Assembly (NCBI RefSeq): GCF_000321225.1
Contig: NW_004450939.1
Span: forward strand, 1,198,293 to 1,262,292
DNA: 64,000 bases
Direction of reading: 5' to 3'
Source: Odobenus rosmarus divergens
Lineage: Eukaryota; Chordata; Mammalia; Carnivora; Odobenidae
Position 1 is the stretch's first letter. Every line of letters begins with the position of its first letter. The translations under genes were made by a program, and so were the position numbers. Below are positions 23,144 through 36,803 of the stretch, piece after piece. The notes beneath the pieces are model-generated. The model saw only the letters and a list, made by a program, of their open reading frames with translations, was not told where the DNA came from and made no database searches.

Positions 23144-26100
23144 GTAAGCACCGAGACACACCCTCCCTGCCCACGGCCACACCGAAGGAAATGCAGGGTC
23201 TTCCTTAGGGGATTTGGAAGGTGCATAAACAGGGGCCCCGCAGAAAGCATTTTATTTAAAATGTTATTGCAGACGTGTCAGATAAACTGCTCGGGGCATG
23301 GCTTTGGTACGTGAGTTTCGTTTGTGCCGGTTTAAGTAACTTCAAAGACTGCATGAAAGGGACGTAGCAAAATTAGGTGTGGTGACCCCGGATGCCCTGG
23401 TCGCTTTCTTGAGTATTCATGACAGCTTTATTCATTTAATATCACGTCTTTAAGCCTAAACTCGATGCTTAGTCGTAGTTTTATTCAAACACCCTCAGAT
23501 ATAATAACTGGTTTAAAAATATGAAGGAGAAACCAACACCAGGGAATGTGACTGAGTTCAAGGATGTATGTATTCTTGCGTTCTAGGTCACTTTTTTAGA
23601 ATGGGGTCAGTGAACATTTGTGCCACACTTCAGGAATTTTTAGGCGATGAGTTTTCTTGTGAAAACAATGCTCCATTCTTCAGTCTGCTTTTCAAGGATA
23701 GGTAGACTCTGCTACCTGTTAGGATGATTTCTGAGATAATATAATGGCTAAAATGACAGTCACACAGGATAGTTTGTAGTTTAACATTTTAACCTATTTA
23801 TCATATTTTGGGCCAGATATACTTTTTAAATAATCTACTTGAATTGGCTTATTCAATATTCTAATTACTCAGTCCCCTGTGGTTGAAAAGGTGCCACTCT
23901 GGCATTCTAATGAATAAAAAATAAGAACTTCATATGGATATTAAAACACGTCACATCTCCAAAACTTTTTCTGAGTTTTTCCTGGTTATTATGTGTTTAA
24001 TGTTAAATAATTATGGTATATGTTTAATGTTAACGTATTTAGTGTAAAGTGTAAGTTTAATGTTCCCTTAGTAATAGTGTGTATCTCCTGTTATTTCTTT
24101 TTAGACACTAGTAGTCTTTTGAGCCAACCATTTCTCCCTGGGTCAGCCAAAAATGTATGGCCTCTTATACAATGAAAACATGTGCAGAATTTTGAGATGG
24201 AATTAGTATCAGGGCATTGTCTTGTGTGATAATAGATTATTGTAATGAATTGCAGAGGAGAAGGAAGATGCAAACCTCATGGAGACTGTTGTATTTCCTA
24301 GAACAGAATTACTATGTGACTTTTTCTTGATTAAATTTTTGGATTCAAGTAAGAAGTATAAACTAAGATAATGATGCTTGAGAAGACATAAATTGTTGAA
24401 ACCTTGATGTATTCCAAAATAGGAGTTTGACGTTAAAGTTCAAGCAAGTATGAATATTTTAAGATACTATTTTCCTTTAATGCAGATTTTTCTTTAGGCA
24501 AAATAAAAACCCATGGGAGCCTGTAGTAGAAATGACTGGTAGTTCAGTGGACTTGAGAGTAGTTAGCCAGATTATTTGGCTGGCTTTTCTTAAAGTCCTC
24601 TGCGATTTGGGCAGTCTTACAAATTAACTCTTCATTCTACAGCCGTTTTTACTTTGTCAGGTAGCTCTTTAAAGGTTGGAAATCTTTGGGTGACGTTAGT
24701 TAATCAGACATTCAACTTTGAAAGGTTTTGCAGAAAAAGGTTTTTTGCAGTTAGGTAACAATGTTTTTACCCTCTTGGTATTTTGGGTAACTTGTTGAAG
24801 TTGTGTTACTCAAAAAGTTAACCAAAGGAAATCAGAATTCTAACTGTTACTTGGTAGTCCTCCTTTTTTTTTCTTGGTGCATCAATATATTAACTGTAGA
24901 TTCTTAAAATTCGGTTGATACGAAATACTAATACATTTTTCTCACTTATGTATAAGTTTAATGTTTGCCATAGAATAATCACTGATTTGTCATAAAAATT
25001 TGGCAATTTTCTTATGGCAATTAGGTTGACACGGTTTAAGCTACTGTTTTTGTGGGTCTTAAAACTTATAACTTAAAAAAAATGATTAAAGCCAGTAAGG
25101 AGAATGAAAACCAAAACTTATAAAGTGCTATCAGTTTGTTAAGCTGTATCTATTTCCCAAAGCCAATATTATTTAGCGGGAAAAAAAAATCTCCTTATTT
25201 CTCTTTTATTGGGAAGCAGTTTTCCAAAAATCACGTTTGCCTGAAAGCTCAAATTTTATCATTGGCAACAAATACTGTCAGTTTTTTTTTTTTTTTTTTG
25301 AAGTGCCTGGCTCACTTTGTTCATTTTTGGGAAAATGTAGGTCAAATACAGGAGTCTAAATAACCAAGTTTGTCAGTTCTTTAAAGTAAAAGTGATAGTT
25401 TATGAAAAATATGGCTAGTTCAGCTCATAATGCAAAATCAGTGCACAAGTTGATTTTTAGGATAGCCATAGTACATTGGTATGCTACAGAAATGCTTTAT
25501 GTACACTTCCCTTTTCATTACAGATTTCTTCTTAATGAGATATACCCCAAACTAACTAAATTCTTATAACTAATTTACATTAGATGTACAGAGAAACTTC
25601 TTGAAAGAATTCACGTTTACATCTTGGGGCAAAACTTTCTTGTGACTAAAATATACGTGGTGTAAGAGAGCACTTTTTATTTATCCTAAATAAATGTTTC
25701 AAATGTCTTCTGTTAAAAAGTCCATATTATTCCTATCCACATCAACCTGTTGTGTAGACATTAATTTTGTTTTCCTACATTTTCTGTCCAGAGACCTATT
25801 TTTGTCATGCACCTTCCCCCAAGCAGTTCTTTTCTCACTTTTAGCCCCTCTTCCTTAGCCTTCTTCACCTGTGTTTCTCTCTCCCCCTCTCTCTTCCCTC
25901 TGAGCAGGTAATACCACACAGTTGTAAACAGCATAGTCTGTTTAGTTTTCAATGTTTTCTCATGTTCAGCAGTTTTTTGTCTACAATGAGCCCCATCAAA
26001 CTCAGAGCTTATTTTAAGAATTATTTTAAGAGTAATTTGAAACATTTTCCTTGAAATTTCTAATTCATGTAGGAAACGCAGGGATAGTCTTTATATTAGG

Positions 26101-27459
26101 AGCTTTAATAACAAGGAAACTGGTCTGCAGACACCCACTCCCCCAGGAAGGCGGATTTTTCCCTAGCCTACCTGGTAGAGTCAGGAGCCATTAGTTGTTT
26201 CTCGTTCTCTTTCACCTTTGTGCATGATTGCAAAAAAATGAGTGCAGTTCCCCCGCCAAGGTCTAGACATGGCTGGATTGAGAGTGGAATTCCATTTAGT
26301 GTTTAGTTTCAGTGCTACTTCCAACACAATATAATTACATTTTCCTGCTAAGGCATCGTAGGAGAAGATGAACTTATGACTTATGAGTTCATTCAGCAAA
26401 CACAAGTGGAGTATCACAGATAGGCTAGACATTGAAGATAGATGACTAAGACACAGTTACTTCCTTCATGCTGCAATGGGAGGAGCACCAGGAAAGAGCT
26501 ATAGCCAGTCCTTGGAACGCCTGCGTTGTGGAGTGAGGGCTGGTTAAGGATTTCCAGAGGGAGCGGGCCATTGAGGATGAAGATTTATCTGGACTAAGCA
26601 ATGGGACAGCATGACCAGCATGGTACTTAGAAAATAGGAGTATTTCCCTCTGGCTACCACTTAGGGTATGGGGTGGCAGATCAGCCAGGTTGAGAAAAAG
26701 TCTTGGGACTCCCCTGCCCAGCCTAGTGTTCTGGTGTTGAGGTCCCGAAAATTCCTGGCAGAAGCTGGTCTTAACTCACAAAGGTTTATCAAAGCTGTCT
26801 ACGATTAAGAAAAAAGTTGATGTGCCTATGATCAACGGGTTAGTATTGTGGAGAAGATTGCACAACTCCATTGGGAGTGGGGTTTCACATCTATGTGACT
26901 CACCAGAGGTTTTGACCTTTCCTAGATGTGCTGACAGACCGTTTTATTCTTTGAGTAGATGTGGAATCTGGTTGGGGCACTTTGGTCTGGATTCCTATGG
27001 GCCCTTTAAGGAATTACCTGGCAAGTGCTTTGTTATTTGGGCCTCTAGGCGGTTTGTGCTCTGCTGGTACTGGTGTAGCTAATGGGTGGTCAGGGTGTGT
27101 GGGTATGTGTAAGGGTAGGTGTTAGGGGAGAGGGTGGCTTAGTTAGGTCCTTGCTGAGAGTTCCCTGACATTTTGCCTGGGTTTCTCTTGGCTAGCTCAG
27201 AAGGTGGCAAGTTGCCCTGCAGCTTTCTTATCATAGCCCTTCAGCCTCCTGGCCCTGGCTGGGTAAGCCTGGTTGTGTTCTTTTTGAGCTGTTACAGTTT
27301 GCTTTGTGTTTCAAAGGTCCTTTGGTTTTTTTCCTCACCAAGTTCTCTGACCTACATGGCTCCTTTCAGGGGTTCTTTTGATTTGGGTTTCTTTCCTCTG
27401 GGCCTTCTTTTGCTGGTCACTCATCCGATGCTCAAATTTTTGTCCTGGGAGTAGTAGGA

Positions 27460-28500
27460 AACATCAGAAGTTTTGAAAAGGGGAATGATGCAACACTTTG
27501 TTTTACAGCATTTCTTTTAACATGGAGCATGGTGATAGAGGGCAGAACCAGTGGCAAGGAGACCAGGTAGGAAGTTATTTCAGTAGCTCAGAAGATTAGA
27601 ACCTGATTAAGGTCATAGTTGGATCTGGGCAGAGTTGAGCAGATCGGAGTAGTGACATTGAAGGAAAGGGAGAAGCTATAAGATGATGCTTGTATTCTAG
27701 CTTAGACAACCAGGTGGCTGGTCGTAGGGAATACAGAAAGGCATGTGTTTGGAGGGAACTATTTTGGTTTTAGAGAAATTGAGTTAGGATGCCTGTGGGA
27801 TATCCAGGAAGAACTTGTCAGTAGGTAGGAAGATGGACATAAGGACTTGGAGCCCAGAAGAAATGTCTGACAGGAGAGAGATTTGGCTGTTTTCAGCAGG
27901 TAGGTGAATGGTCCTTACTTATTTCTCTCCCAACACACCTGAATGATAAAACTAACTCTGCAAGCAGAAGTGACTCACTGAGTCAGTTACTCTTAACGTG
28001 GGATGATAGGGGTTAAATCAAAGTATAGAGGAGCCCCAAGTATACTTTGAAAAGTTTCCCAGGAGACTCTGTTACCCTTTTCATTTCCCAGTCCCAAATA
28101 GGAAGTCATTATGGTTGACACCATGGGAATTTTGGGTGGCCACTCCAGGAGAGCTTGTGGAAGTTGAAGAGAAGGTAGCCGTGGATGCAATCTAACAGTT
28201 TAGGGCAAGTGGAGAGATAGAAACAGGAAAATGAAGGGAAAGAGAGATATGAGTGAAGTGGGGCCTTTGTGAATGAATGAATGAAAGAAAAATGATGATT
28301 AGCAGGACAGGTGTTGACATGGGTTAACGCTTGGAAGGAGAATTACCAGTTTGGTAAGTAGGAGGTCCACGACAGCTACTCCAAGAGCAATTTTTGTTTT
28401 GACTGGTCAGATAGCCTTGAGTTGGGTAGTAGATCAGAGGTCACATGAAAGTGCCTTATTTAGTGGGAAGTAGGGCTAAGCAGGATCTAAGGAGCCTTAC
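27460..28500 (-). repeat. L2 LINE, antisense, diverged
   Basis: The + strand shows the antisense of the L2 reverse-transcriptase region: 'gaccaggtaggaagttattt', 'gagttaggatgcctgtggga' (about 27,780-27,800) and 'cagtaggtaggaagatggac'. The central part (about 27,900-28,190) is less clear and may be another insertion. All frames are dead. Confidence 0.65.
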
Positions 28501-28604
28501 AAGATGGGAAGACCTGAGCTTACAGAAGGGTTTAAGGCCTGAGGACAGGGTTTGAAGCATTGAGAAAGGGAACAGATTACGACATGTGATCTATCTAGGA
28601 AGAC

Positions 28605-29220
28605 TTCATTTATTTTTTCATACAGCAAATGTTTGTCTGCAGAAAACACTATGGTTCAGCATCAAACAGGATTCACATGGTCCCTGTCTTCATAGATCAT
28701 ATGGACAGTGAGAAATCCTCACAACTGAAGAAGAATATTCTAGAGTAGAGTGAAATACCATTTGCTATGGAGGCACGGGTTGTGGGATGGCACTAAACCG
28801 GTTTAGGTATTATGGAGAAGATGAAGATGAAGCTGAGGCCGGAAGCTTAAGTTAGGTAATTAAAGGCTTGAGGGAAAAATATTTTATGCAGGAATGGAAG
28901 ATTTGAAGGTTAAGAGGTGAGGGAGAAATGGAAAATTAAACAAACAAACAAACGTAGGGGCTAAAGCATAGAGTGCAGAGGGGAGTGTGCGCTGAAGCCA
29001 GAGAGATGAATATGGGTCTAGTCGTAGTGATCCTTGTGAACTGGGTGTGAGAACTTGGATATTAGCCCGAGGACAATGTCAAACCATTGAGCTTAAATTT
29101 TAAGTAGGAGAGTGATGCGATCAGATTTTCATTTCAGAAATATTTAGGTGGTACTGGTATGAATGGATTAAAGGGAACAAGATTGGAATCAGGGAGAGCA
29201 GGTAGAGTGGGATCAAGTAT
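28605..29220 (-). repeat. L2 LINE 3' part, antisense
   Basis: 'ttttttcatacagcaaatgt', 'cacatggtccctgtcttcat' and then the long antisense L2 text through 'gacaatgtcaaaccattgag' and 'ggagagtgatgcgatcagat' (about 29,105). A short (CAAA)n tract lies at 28,938-28,952. This looks like a 3'-end L2 copy continuing the family seen at 27,460. Confidence 0.75.
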
Positions 29221-29275
29221 ATAGGTACATTAATTTTGGAGATGGGAGAAGAGGACATGAAGATGTTTGTGGTAG

Positions 29276-29477
29276 CAGGGCGCCTGGGTGGCTCAGTCGT
29301 TAAGTGTCTACCTTCGGCTCAGGTCATGGTCCCAGGGTCCTGGGATCCAGCCCCACATCGGGCTCCCTGCTCAGCGGGAAGCCTGCTTCTCCCTCTCCCA
29401 CTCCCCCTGCTTGTGTTCCCTCTTTCGCTGTGTCTCTCTCTGTCAAATAAATAAATAAAATCTTTAAAAAAAAAAAA
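29276..29477 (+). repeat. Young Can-SINE, sense
   Basis: Full-length copy from GGGCGCCTGGGTGGCTCAGTC to AATAAAATCTTT and a pure A-run. The target duplication AAGATGTTTGTGGTAG (29,260-29,275) is repeated with one change at 29,478-29,493. Confidence 0.97.
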
Positions 29478-29861
29478 AAGATGTTTGCGGTAGATAAAAT
29501 TAGACGAATATGGAGGAGGAGATTGAGGGAATTCATACTTGATTAGGTAGGTATCTGAGTTATCTGCTGAGAGTGAGGGGCTCAGTTTATTTGACCAAAT
29601 CTTAGTATAGAGTGAACTATTTCCTAACCTAAGTTAAGAGATTTGGTTTCTGCCTTGGTCCACAGAGTAAAGAATTGTTGAGTGGCTGAATGTTTCTGAT
29701 TAAATCACTTCTCTTGGTATGGCAGCTCCTTTGTTCTCTTACCACCTAACTCATCAATACCATTGGGATGTTATATGTTAGATACCTTGGGAGAATATGG
29801 AGGAACGGGTTGGGAATTAGAAACCGGAGAAAATTGGATTGGTCGGTATATTAGTTATCTG

Positions 29862-30223
29862 TAACTTTGTGAATTACCCCAAATGTAGGGGTTTAAAAGA
29901 ACAAATATATTATTATCTCATAGATGTGGTGGGCCAGGAATCTGGACATGGTTTGGCTGCATGCCTCTGGTTCAAGGTCTCTCACTAGGTTACAGAGTGT
30001 TGATACACTTGAGTGTTGATACACTCCAGATACACTTGAGTGTTGATCAGGGTTGTGGTTCACCCATGTGGATTTGGGCAGGATTCAGTTCCTTGAGGGT
30101 TGTTGGACTGAGGGTCTCAGTTCTTTGCAGGTTGTTAGTTGGAGGCCTTCCTCCCTTCCTGCCACATGGGCCTCTCCATAGGGCAGCTCATGACCCCATC
30201 ACTTTTGCCATCTTTTCTTTTCT
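29862..30223. repeat. Ancient LTR-like repeat, left part (family not assigned)
   Basis: 'ttagttatctgtaactttgt', 'gaattaccccaaatgtaggg', 'gtgggccaggaatctggaca' and 'cacatgggcctctccatagg' have the phrasing of an old mammalian interspersed repeat whose right part resumes at 30,416-30,480. A small direct repeat of GAGTGTTGAT at 29,995, 30,011 and 30,038 lies inside it. Confidence 0.5.
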
Positions 30224-30415
30224 TTAAGATCTATTTATTTGAGAGAGAGAGTAGAGCAAGAAAGAGAGAGCACGAGCAAGGGTGAGGGGCAGAGGGAGAG
30301 GGAGAAACACTCTCCGCCGAGCAGGGACCTGATGCGGGCCTCGATCCCAGGACCCCAGGATCATGACCTGAGCTGAAAGCAGACACTTTACTGACTGTGC
30401 CACCCAGGCATCCCT
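30224..30415 (-). repeat. Can-SINE, antisense
   Basis: Starts with 'tttaagatctatttatttga' and an AG-rich body and ends CACCCAGGCATCCCT. It splits the older repeat at 29,862-30,480. Confidence 0.95.
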
Positions 30416-30697
30416 GCCCTATTTTCTTAGAAAAGAGTCACTCAGTGTAGTCTACATTCAAGGGAATGGGAGGCATTCTTAGAGACTTCTGACCCTAGTC
30501 AGATTGCCATTCTTGAGCACCATATGTAACGCAAGCTATATTGGTTCAGTATAAGTGAATCTAAATCTTGTGGACTTGTGGGAAATGCGGTATTTTTGGA
30601 GGGAAAATTGATTCATTGAAATCTGACAATGCTAAATACTATTCTTCATGTTATCCTTTCATGAATAAATTTGAGGTCTATTAAACAACATGGCAGA

Positions 30698-30875
30698 GGG
30701 GCGCCTGGGTGGCTCCGATGGTTAAGCATCTGCCTTCGGCTCAGGTCGTGATCTCCAGGTCCTGGGATCAAGCCCCATGTCGGGCTCCTGACTCGGCAGG
30801 GAGTCTACTCCCTCTGCCTCTCCCTCCTGCTTGTGCTCTCTTTCTCAAATGAATAAGTAAAAAATATCTTAAAAA
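30698..30875 (+). repeat. Can-SINE, sense
   Basis: GGGGCGCCTGGGTGGCTCCG head, A-rich tail. Perfect 15-bp target duplication AAACAACATGGCAGA at 30,683-30,697 and 30,876-30,890. Confidence 0.97.
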
Positions 30876-33582
30876 AAACAACATGGCAGAATATGAAAAG
30901 TGATATATGTATTCTGCAGCAGTGTTTATCATACTGCCTTTTAATGTTTATGAAAGGCAAAAATAACCATGTCTGTGGATACTTTTAAAAGAGAAACCCT
31001 TAATCTAGGTTTGTAGTCTCTGTATGGTAGGTGTGGTAGGTATTCCAAATACTAGTTGGAATTTAGCTGGGAACGGAATGGGTTTTTCTGTTGAGGCAGT
31101 GTTATATAGAGTGGATTATTTCCTAACCCATCCCGCGGCCAGCCTGTTTATCACAGAATGTACTACAAAGCTTATCAGGCACTTGGGTTTGTAGACCTTC
31201 AGCTCTGGTAGTCAGAGCTGTGGCCGCTGGTCTCCCCACCAGAGCCTCGAGGTTTGATCCTCTGTTCCAGGGCTCGGGGCCACAGGAACCCTGGACACAG
31301 AGGCCGTGGTGTCTCTGGAGCCAAAGCAAAGAAGTCCCAGGAGAAAGATTCCAAATGTAGCCCGCTGCTTTGTCCACTGTTGGAGCTTCATAGAGTTGTC
31401 CCTGCCACACCCCCAAACCCCATGCTCATGGAATAATAGCCTTGTTGTAAAGAGAGAGAAGGCAAGACAGCTTCCCAAAGATTGTCATTTGCCCCAGTCT
31501 CACATGTTGTTGTCGGAAGAGCTGAAGTAGACAGTTTTGGGGAATAGCTGAAATGTATAGCTTGGGGTAGCTGACTCTTCCACTGTGCCGGAGCTGAAGG
31601 CCCTGGTCATTGTTGCCCTGGAAGATGATTTGGGGGAAACTTGAGCTCTCTGCTCTTTAGGTTAAAGGAACATGTAGAAGAGAGATGCACCTTTCTTTGG
31701 ATAGCGTCAGGTAGCAGTGAGGGTAGTTACAAAGAGGCAGATTTTAAGAAATCAAACCCTTCTAACTAAGCTATAAACAATGAAATAAGTGCCTCATAGG
31801 TGCCTCATCAGGCCGAGGGTAGATGACCACCTGTTAGCGCTGGAGAAGGTGCTCGGGAGACTGGATAGACATCTGATGGCCTCTTAAACTCAGTGAGGCT
31901 GTGTTCAGCTCTGCAGCACCCTTGCTCACCCAGCCTAGGGGCAGACCTGCTCCTCCACCTGTCTCTCCCACCCCCACCCACACTGCCTTTTGTGACTCCC
32001 TTTCCCTTTCAAGCCTGCGTTTCATGTTTGTCTTAACCTCGGTAAGTGGGGAGGCTGCAGTGAGACAGTGGAAAGGTGCATTGCAGTGATTTGTCTAGAG
32101 CTTGGTTTTCGTGGGTCACGTTTGGGAGTTCCCAAGAGCATTGATTTCTGCATTTATAGTATTCTCCTTGTGGTCAATTTTCCTGCCGCCTTAGACCACG
32201 CTGGCTCGTTAGCACTGCCCCGGACGGCAGTCCGCCGGGTTAACCAGAGCAGCCTGCCCCTGCCATCGCTGCCATCCTTTTCCACCCTCTTTTCCCTCTG
32301 ATTGTTTTTCTTTTTTTTTCTTTTTAATTTCTGGAGGACGCGGTAATTTAGTATTTAAAAGACTGTTTCTTTCCATTTCTGCCTTTTGTCAGAATAACAA
32401 CAAAGACAATACTATACAGGTAATGTGATTTGAGTTGAAGATCAGGCCAATTCAAGGTTGAAAGTACCTACAATGCCATTAACATGCCTTTGCAAAACTA
32501 AGAGTTTACTCCAGTTAGTACTAGATATTTTTACTTGGTGTCTTGGATTTACTAGAGAATTTCAGGTAACACCCCAATTTTGTTTTTCTCTGGTATGTGA
32601 ATCCTGTGTCGGGCCACCTTGATTTGTTATGTTTCGTGAGCATACTTGTTTTTGGTCATACCAGAACTTGGCAAAGTTTGGTTTAAAGCTCCAGCAAAAA
32701 CGCTCCTCAGTTAAAATAGGAAAGCTAGCTTCAAGGATGTTCGTCAGCAGTTATGTTTTTGGCTATGTGGCACAGCAAAATGTTTAGGAAAACATACTTA
32801 GTAATTTTAAATCTGAAATTTATAATTAACTTTTTTTTCTCCAGAGGCATAATAAATACGGCTTTTTGCTTTCATCTTTGTTTTCATGATTAATTACTCG
32901 AGTTAGTAAAAGTCTTTGGCTCCACCAAATCATTGTGTGATACCATCATAATAGGAGGTAAACATAGATTCTGCTATGTCTGAATGAACTGTGCACAAAT
33001 TAGAAAGCTGTGTAAAGAGGGTTTATTTAATATAAGTTAAACTAATATAAAAGGAAGATTCTACTTTTTTTGCTTGTTACAAATGTTATGTTTAAAGAAT
33101 TACTACAAGCAGTGTTTTTCAAAGATAAATGAGCTTAAGCCTTACTTAAGGTGGTTTGCATAAATAAACTTATTTCCTAGGTTTTATTACCAGAGATGCT
33201 AATTCTGATTTTGGTTCATTTTTAATACACATCCTAGGTAATTCTGGACCCTGGGAACTTTATTTCTGACAAATACCCCAACTGGTGGGTTAAAAAAAAT
33301 CAAGTGCTAGATAGGTTTCTTTTTGGAAATTAATCATCTTAGATCATTTGCTCTTTCATAGAAGTAACCTTACTTTTTAAAAACCAGATTGACTTGTTTG
33401 TAGCATCATGTTTTACTGGAGCTAGAGATGGCTGTCATGGTGAAGAATTTTTTTCCTCCAGAATAGAAACGGACAGAATGGACAAAACATCCTTTAAGAC
33501 AACCAGGATCACGTGTTTCTTTGTGAGTGTGCAGTGACTCTGTGATTGAGTTAGAGGTTGATCAGAAACTTGTTACTGTTTA

Positions 33583-33784
33583 GGGGCGCCTGGGTGGCTC
33601 AGATGGTTAAGCAACTGCTTTCGGCTCAGGTCCTGATCCCGGAGTCATGGGATTGAGTCCCACATCGGGCTCCCTGCTCAGCAGGGAGTCTGCTTCTCCC
33701 TCTGACCCTCTTCCCTCTCATGCTATCTCTCATTCTCTCTCTCTCAAATAAATAAATAAAAAAATCTAAAAAAAAATAAAAAAA
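33583..33784 (+). repeat. Can-SINE, sense (first of a close pair)
   Basis: GGGGCGCCTGGGTGGCTCAG head to AATAAATAAAAAAATC and an A-rich tail. The target duplication beginning AGAAACTTGTTA is at 33,564 and 33,785, with one difference over about 18 bases. Confidence 0.97.
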
Positions 33785-33826
33785 AGAAACTTGTTAGTGT
33801 TTCTAATTATTAGAAAGACACATTGT

Positions 33827-34028
33827 GGGTGCCTGGGTGGCTCAGTCGTTAAGCGTCTGCCTTCGGCTCAGGTCATGATCCCAGGGTCCTGGGATCGAGT
33901 CCCACATCGGGCTCCCTGCTCCGCGGGAAGCCTGCTTCTCCCTCTCCCACTCCCCCTGCTTGTGTTCCTGCTCTCACGGTGTCTCTCTGTCAAATAAATA
34001 AATAAAATCTTTAAAAAAAAAAAAAAAA
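33827..34028 (+). repeat. Young Can-SINE, sense (second of the pair)
   Basis: Complete copy beginning GGGTGCCTGGGTGGCTCAGTC with a long A-run at 34,013-34,029. Perfect 15-bp target duplication AGAAAGACACATTGT at 33,812-33,826 and 34,029-34,043, independent of the first copy. Confidence 0.97.
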
Positions 34029-34228
34029 AGAAAGACACATTGTAATTTACTTAATAAGATCAGTAAAAGTGATTAAAGCATATAGCCCTGCATCTTAGCC
34101 GACGATTTAAAAACATTTCCTATAGCATTTGGCTAGAAAAGTCCCTTTGTAATATTGTTATAGGTAAGTAGGTATATGAGATTTGTTACCGTAACCTGTC
34201 ATCTTGATTGAAATATGTGTTATTATTA

Positions 34229-34423
34229 TTTTTTTAAAGATTATTTGTTTATTTGACAGAGAGAGACACAGTGAGAGAGGGAACACAAGCAGGGGGAGTG
34301 GGAGAGGGAGAAGCAGGCTTCCCCGCTGAGCAGGGAGCCCGATACGGGGCTCGATCCCAGGACCCTGGGATCATGACCTGAGCCGAAGGCAGACGCTTAA
34401 CGACTGAGCCACCCAGGTGCCCC
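34229..34423 (-). repeat. Can-SINE, antisense
   Basis: Complete antisense copy from TTTTTTTAAAGATT to GAGCCACCCAGGTGCCCCG. It faces the sense copy ending at 34,028 across only 200 bases. Confidence 0.96.
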
Positions 34424-34669
34424 GTCTTGTTTTATTTTTAAATATTTTTAGGCTTGTTGGTGTTAATGTGATTTTACTGAAACCATTATATATATATAGC
34501 CTTCCTGATAAGTTAATAGCTCAGAAATTATGACTTCTGCAATTTCCAGTTTGACTCAGAGGAAGAGAAATTGGACTTTATTTTTATTTGAATCAAGAGA
34601 CCTAAGGCAGAGAATTACAAGGTGCCTTGTTTATTGATTTGAAAATATGCTCTGGCTTTGGAAGTCTTT

Positions 34670-34866
34670 TTTAAAAATTTTATTTGTTTGAGAGAGAGAG
34701 AGCGAGCTCGTGAGCACAGGGCGGGAGGGCAGAGGGAGAAGGAGAGAAAGGGAGAGAAAGCCTCGAGCGAACTCTGCGCGGAGCCCATCGATCCCACAAC
34801 CCTGAGATCACGACTGGAGCCAGAAGAGTCCAACGCTCAACTGGCTGAGCCACCCAGGCACCCCTA
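34670..34866 (-). repeat. Can-SINE, antisense
   Basis: Antisense copy ending GAGCCACCCAGGCACCCC. The target duplication GCTTTGGAAGTCTTT (34,655-34,669) is repeated at 34,867-34,881 with one mismatch. Confidence 0.95.
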
Positions 34867-36803
34867 GCTTTGGAAATCTTTGAAATTCATTTCCCACAGT
34901 GTCCCCTTCTCTCCTGCTTATTTTAGAGTCATTTTCCTTTCATAAAATAAATAAGTTGAAATTTCAAAAGGTATTTTAATTGTGAAACAAGGAAATTGGG
35001 GATGATTGTAAAACATGTAGTTCATATACCACTTTTTTTCTCATGACAGAATTCTTAAGAGGATAGAGATTCATTTCACATTCACCTTATGTACTCTGAA
35101 ATCATTAATTTTCAACAATTTTGTAATGTTTTCTGGGTATGTTTATTTATGGTTTAATCTTTTAGTCTGTAATTTCATTAAGTAAGTTTCTTTACTGATG
35201 GGCTTTAAAAAAATCTATTTAGTTGCCTGTATTCTTCTTCCTCGATTCCCTCATTTCCTCCTAATTTTACTTTTTTACCGTGTGGGGTGTAATGCTTACC
35301 TCTTTAAGCTCCTGTCCTGCTTTAAAGAAACAGGTGTTTATTTTAAGGGAATAAGAGTGAACTAACACATGACAGAGCAGATCGATATCTTGTGTAAGAT
35401 AGTGTTTTCATATTGGCAGGTTCGGAGTCTCTTTTTAGAATTATCAGCTAAGTGTAAACTAGCCTGAACTGACAATCTGATTGTTTCGAAAGTACTTCCG
35501 ACATTTTAGGCAGTTTATGCTTCTTCAGGATTTTGGTTTTTACAGAGGAACACCCCGGACACCTTAGTTTCTGGTACTGCTCAGCAAACGGTAGGCATTC
35601 AGTAAATACCTGTTGAACAAACACATGTCTCCACCTTGAATGTCTTTAATAAGACTGTTGGAAAAGTCCAATTTTATTTAAAAATATTTAATTTTGATCA
35701 GTATTCAAATACAAATAATCTCCCGGAAATAACTTAAAACTGCTAAACTGCAGAGTAGAAATGGTGAAAGCACCAGTTGTAAAGAATTTCTTGTTAATTT
35801 TTAGTGTCTACATCAGCAAAGCTGTAGCTGTTGGCTAAGATCTGAAATAGATCTGTACTGTATATAATCATGGAATTCATTATTCCTTGATAAAATGGGA
35901 TTCTGAAGGCAGAATTCTTTCATTCTCTTTATTCATCAGTCAGCCCATGACTCACTTGAAAGATGGGGGGGGTTATTATAGGTTGGTATTTATTTGCACT
36001 ACAGATTGCCTTAAGCCCATACCTGGCTTTGAATTAATTGTCACCGTGGTCAGATACTTTGCTTCAGTAGTACTTTGACATAAAGTGAATCGTTTGTTTT
36101 ACAGCCTGGCACAGCCTAGACATTTGTTATTTTTTTGTTTTTAACCCAAGCAGTACTTTGGTCCTAGGCAAAGTATGAACAATATTTCATATATAGTCTG
36201 GCCTAATCCTGGGGTTTACAGCATTATTACCAGAGATAATACGTTTAGCTTTACCATCTTGGATGAGTCATTTCTGGGAATTAGTTGAACAAGGGCTAGA
36301 TGTGAGTAGAAGAAAACCTTTAGGCATCTGAAACAGATCCGTAGAAGATTATTGTGAGTTTGAGAGATTCAGAGATAGGAGATTCAGATATCTATAGTAA
36401 TATCCAGGGGCATGTATAAGTGGTATTTTGCTTTTTTTCCACATTATTTCTTTATATGTTCTGTAGCTAATATGGGAAACTGCTTTCTCTCCTGTAACCT
36501 TTTAGTGCTCCTCCTGATTTCCTCCTGCTCTCACCAGTTGAGATCTGGCTTATCCCTCCTTTCTCACTACCTCATTACTTTTTACAGTGAAGATTTATCT
36601 CTCTCTCTCTCTCTTTTTTTTTTTTTTTGCCCCTCCCTCTCCTCTATGACTTTCAACTATTGCTTCTTCCAAATTGGTGCCCCTCAGACATTCGGACCTG
36701 TCCTTCAATCCCAGTTTTTCTAAATTCTATCTATGCAACTTACTTCTGAGTTTGTTTTCTGATCTTTCAAATGGGGAAAAATTATACCCACACCATGTGG
36801 TGG

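Noticed and set aside
26720..27460. Possible LTR or retroviral sequence in intron 1
   Set aside because: It has the length and GC of an LTR, but no LTR ends, target duplication or retroviral motif was seen.
29236..29454. Many short frames reading GGSVVKCLPSAQVM or similar at several places
   Set aside because: These are translations of Can-SINE copies, which is why near-identical peptides recur across the window.
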